Source of the DNA: JBBKWH01 sp037968855
GTDB taxonomy: Bacteria > Pseudomonadota > Gammaproteobacteria > Pseudomonadales > Moraxellaceae
Length of the DNA stretch: 7,293 nucleotides
Direction of reading: 5' to 3'
NCBI GenBank assembly: GCA_037968855.1
Contig: JBBKWH010000016.1
Coordinates: 1 to 7,293, forward strand
The first letter of the stretch is position 1. Each line of letters opens with the position of its first letter. Shown here in pieces: positions 6,762 to 7,293 of the stretch. The notes beneath the pieces were generated by a model. The model had not been told where the DNA came from and did no database searches. It was given only the letters and a program-made list of their open reading frames with translations. The position numbers and the translations under genes are program-made.

Positions 6762-6837
6762 CTCCCCATCGTCTAGAGGCCTAGGACACCGCCCTTTCAC
6801 GGCGATAACCGGGGTTCGAATCCCCGTGGGGAGACCA
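6762..6837 (+). tRNA. tRNA-Glu, anticodon UUC, CCA encoded
   Basis: A complete 76-base cloverleaf. The acceptor is CTCCCCA (6762-6768) with TGGGGAG (6827-6833), the discriminator is A6834, and the CCA is encoded at 6835-6837. The D-arm is GTCTAGAGGCCTAGGAC, the anticodon is TTC at 6796-6798, the variable loop is four bases (TAAC), and the T-arm is CGGGG/CCCCG. The anticodon and the U11-A24, U13-G22 and short-variable-loop features are those of bacterial tRNA-Glu. Two points differ from E. coli: the first pair is C1:G72 (not G1:C72) with A73 (not G73), and position 27/43 is a C-A mismatch at the top of the anticodon stem. It stands alone, with its own promoter and terminator. Confidence 0.96.
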
Positions 6838-6891
6838 TATTTGGTCTAGTACAATCAAGCACTTAACGTGCAGTTGCTTTAAGCTAGACCA
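6832..6891 (+). repeat. competing inverted repeats in the tRNA-Glu 3' trailer
   Basis: TGGTCTAG (6842-6849) is perfectly complementary to CTAGACCA (6884-6891), forming an 8-bp stem around 34 bases. The enclosed part can fold further, as GCAC/GTGC (6859-6862, 6868-6871) or alternatively AAGCA/TGCTT (6857-6861, 6875-6879). The same TGGTCT (6842-6847) can instead pair with AGACCA (6832-6837), the very 3' end of tRNA-Glu including CCA, across a four-base TATT loop. The two pairings exclude each other. The pairing potential is read directly from the sequence; any function is inference. Confidence 0.7.
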
Positions 6892-6924
6892 CAAAAAGCC
6901 CGCTCAATGAAGCGGGCTTTTTGT
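6891..6924 (+). terminator. intrinsic terminator of the tRNA-Glu transcript
   Basis: A perfect 14-bp stem, ACAAAAAGCCCGCT (6891-6904) and AGCGGGCTTTTTGT (6911-6924), with a six-base loop CAATGA. A GC-rich core is flanked by A/T tracts, and eight further Ts lie shortly downstream (6928-6935). The symmetrical A/T tracts would also allow it to act on the minus strand. It begins where the trailer inverted repeat ends, with A6891 shared. Confidence 0.92.
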
Positions 6925-6970
6925 TGATTTTTTTTGCCAATCTTGCACTGAAAGCTAAACACCCAAGGCC

Positions 6971-7002
6971 AAAACAAAAGGATGATCCATAGACCATCCC
7001 TT
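6971..7002 (-). terminator. probable intrinsic terminator of the TerC-family gene
   Basis: On the minus strand, AAGGGATG (6995-7002) pairs with CATCCTTT (6977-6984), including one G-U pair. A further two base pairs follow after a single mismatch, closing a TATG loop. The 3' arm runs into TTTTGTTTT. The G-U pair would be an A-C mismatch on the plus strand, so the orientation fits the minus-strand gene ending at 7021. The stem is not perfect, hence the modest confidence. Confidence 0.5.
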
Positions 7003-7020
7003 AGTCAGGCCTAGCGCTGA

Positions 7021-7293
7021 TTACGACTCGTTAGTCGGCTTGGCAGTCTTCCATGACCAGATGCCAGCAATGGTCAGTGTGACGGCAATAAAGCCCAGCG
7101 AGACACCAATCGGGATATGGTAGAGGTCGAGCAACAACATCTTAATACCGATAAACACCAAGATGATCGACAAGGCATACGGCAACAAATGAAAGCGCCC
7201 TGCAAGATCCGACAGTAAGAAGAACATCGCACGTAAACCCAAGATTGCCAGCAAATTTGCAGTTAAAACGATAAACGGATCGCTAGTGACCGC
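7021..7293 (-). CDS. TerC/Alx-family integral membrane protein, C-terminal 90 residues (cut by right window edge)
   Basis: The reading frame is open to the window edge, so this is the end of a longer gene (family members are usually about 320 residues). The visible part begins AVTSDPFIVLTAN and continues with AILGLRAMFFLL, VFIGIKMLLLDLYHIPIGVSLG and a short polar tail. The SDPFIV...ILGLRAM and FIGIKM blocks are hallmarks of the TerC family (E. coli Alx/YgjT, tellurite-resistance TerC). Three hydrophobic helices lie at about 6-27, 37-55 and 61-79 of the fragment, including the conserved Asp5. E. coli Alx is reported to export manganese under alkaline or manganese stress; whether this protein does so is inferred. 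No start codon lies in the window: the codon at 7252-7254 is an internal TTG. The hairpin at 6971-7002 is its likely terminator. Confidence 0.92.
   Translation of the reverse strand, partial: AVTSDPFIVLTANLLAILGLRAMFFLLSDLAGRFHLLPYALSIILVFIGIKMLLLDLYHIPIGVSLGFIAVTLTIAGIWSWKTAKPTNES

Noticed and set aside
6827..6891. The repeated AGACCA near the tRNA-Glu 3' end as an integration attachment site.
   Set aside because: The direct repeat is only about six bases, and there is no integrase or foreign gene between the copies; it is better read as RNA structure.
1..7293. Search for CRISPR arrays, insertion sequences, phage genes, toxin-antitoxin or defence systems.
   Set aside because: No regularly spaced repeats, transposase, integrase or matching protein motifs were seen; all long frames are explained by housekeeping genes.

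Overview
The window reads as an ordinary chromosomal housekeeping segment of a gammaproteobacterium, most likely a member of the Moraxellaceae (Acinetobacter/Psychrobacter/Alkanindiges side). The reasons are the pyrC-rnt pair, a 344-residue PyrC, a 406-residue type ArgG, a signal-less YkuD protein of the kind known in Acinetobacter, and tRNA sequences of that family. The genus assignment is an impression from memory, not a computed result. I see no transposase, integrase, phage gene, CRISPR array, toxin-antitoxin pair or defence system.

Layout, left to right. A minus-strand tRNA operon (tRNA-Val(UAC), then tRNA-Asp running off the left edge) has a near-consensus sigma-70 promoter at 145-172. 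Next, on the minus strand, is a small cytoplasmic YkuD-type L,D-carboxypeptidase/transpeptidase (332-826). A divergent gene on the plus strand (1008-2015) encodes an unrecognised single-pass membrane protein with a helical cytoplasmic head and a Pro/Ala/Asn-rich periplasmic tail. A bidirectional terminator separates it from argG (2090-3310, minus). Immediately upstream of argG on the same strand is a six-helix membrane GGDEF diguanylate cyclase (3345-4601). Divergent from this is the pyrC-rnt operon (4800-6505, plus; stop and start overlap as ATGA) with a strong terminator. Then come tRNA-Glu(UUC) with its own promoter, a structured 3' trailer and terminator, and finally the C-terminal end of a TerC/Alx-family membrane protein (minus, cut by the right edge).

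How they work together: argG (arginine synthesis) and pyrC (pyrimidine synthesis) are both near the carbamoyl-phosphate branch point, but they lie on opposite strands in separate transcription units. RNase T (rnt) trims tRNA 3' ends, and a tRNA gene with an unusual self-complementary trailer lies just downstream of it. The YkuD enzyme would act in peptidoglycan recycling, and the cyclase in c-di-GMP signalling.

No previously undescribed multi-gene system is evident. The items most worth a second look are the tRNA-Glu trailer, which can form competing structures with the tRNA's own 3' end, the atypical tRNA-Glu acceptor end (C1:G72, A73), the uncharacterised bitopic protein at 1008-2015, and the TTG-initiated pyrC with its leader. 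There is no gene-free stretch over 300 bases. The larger gaps (125-331, 827-1007, 4602-4799, 6506-6761, 6838-7020) are described in the entries.
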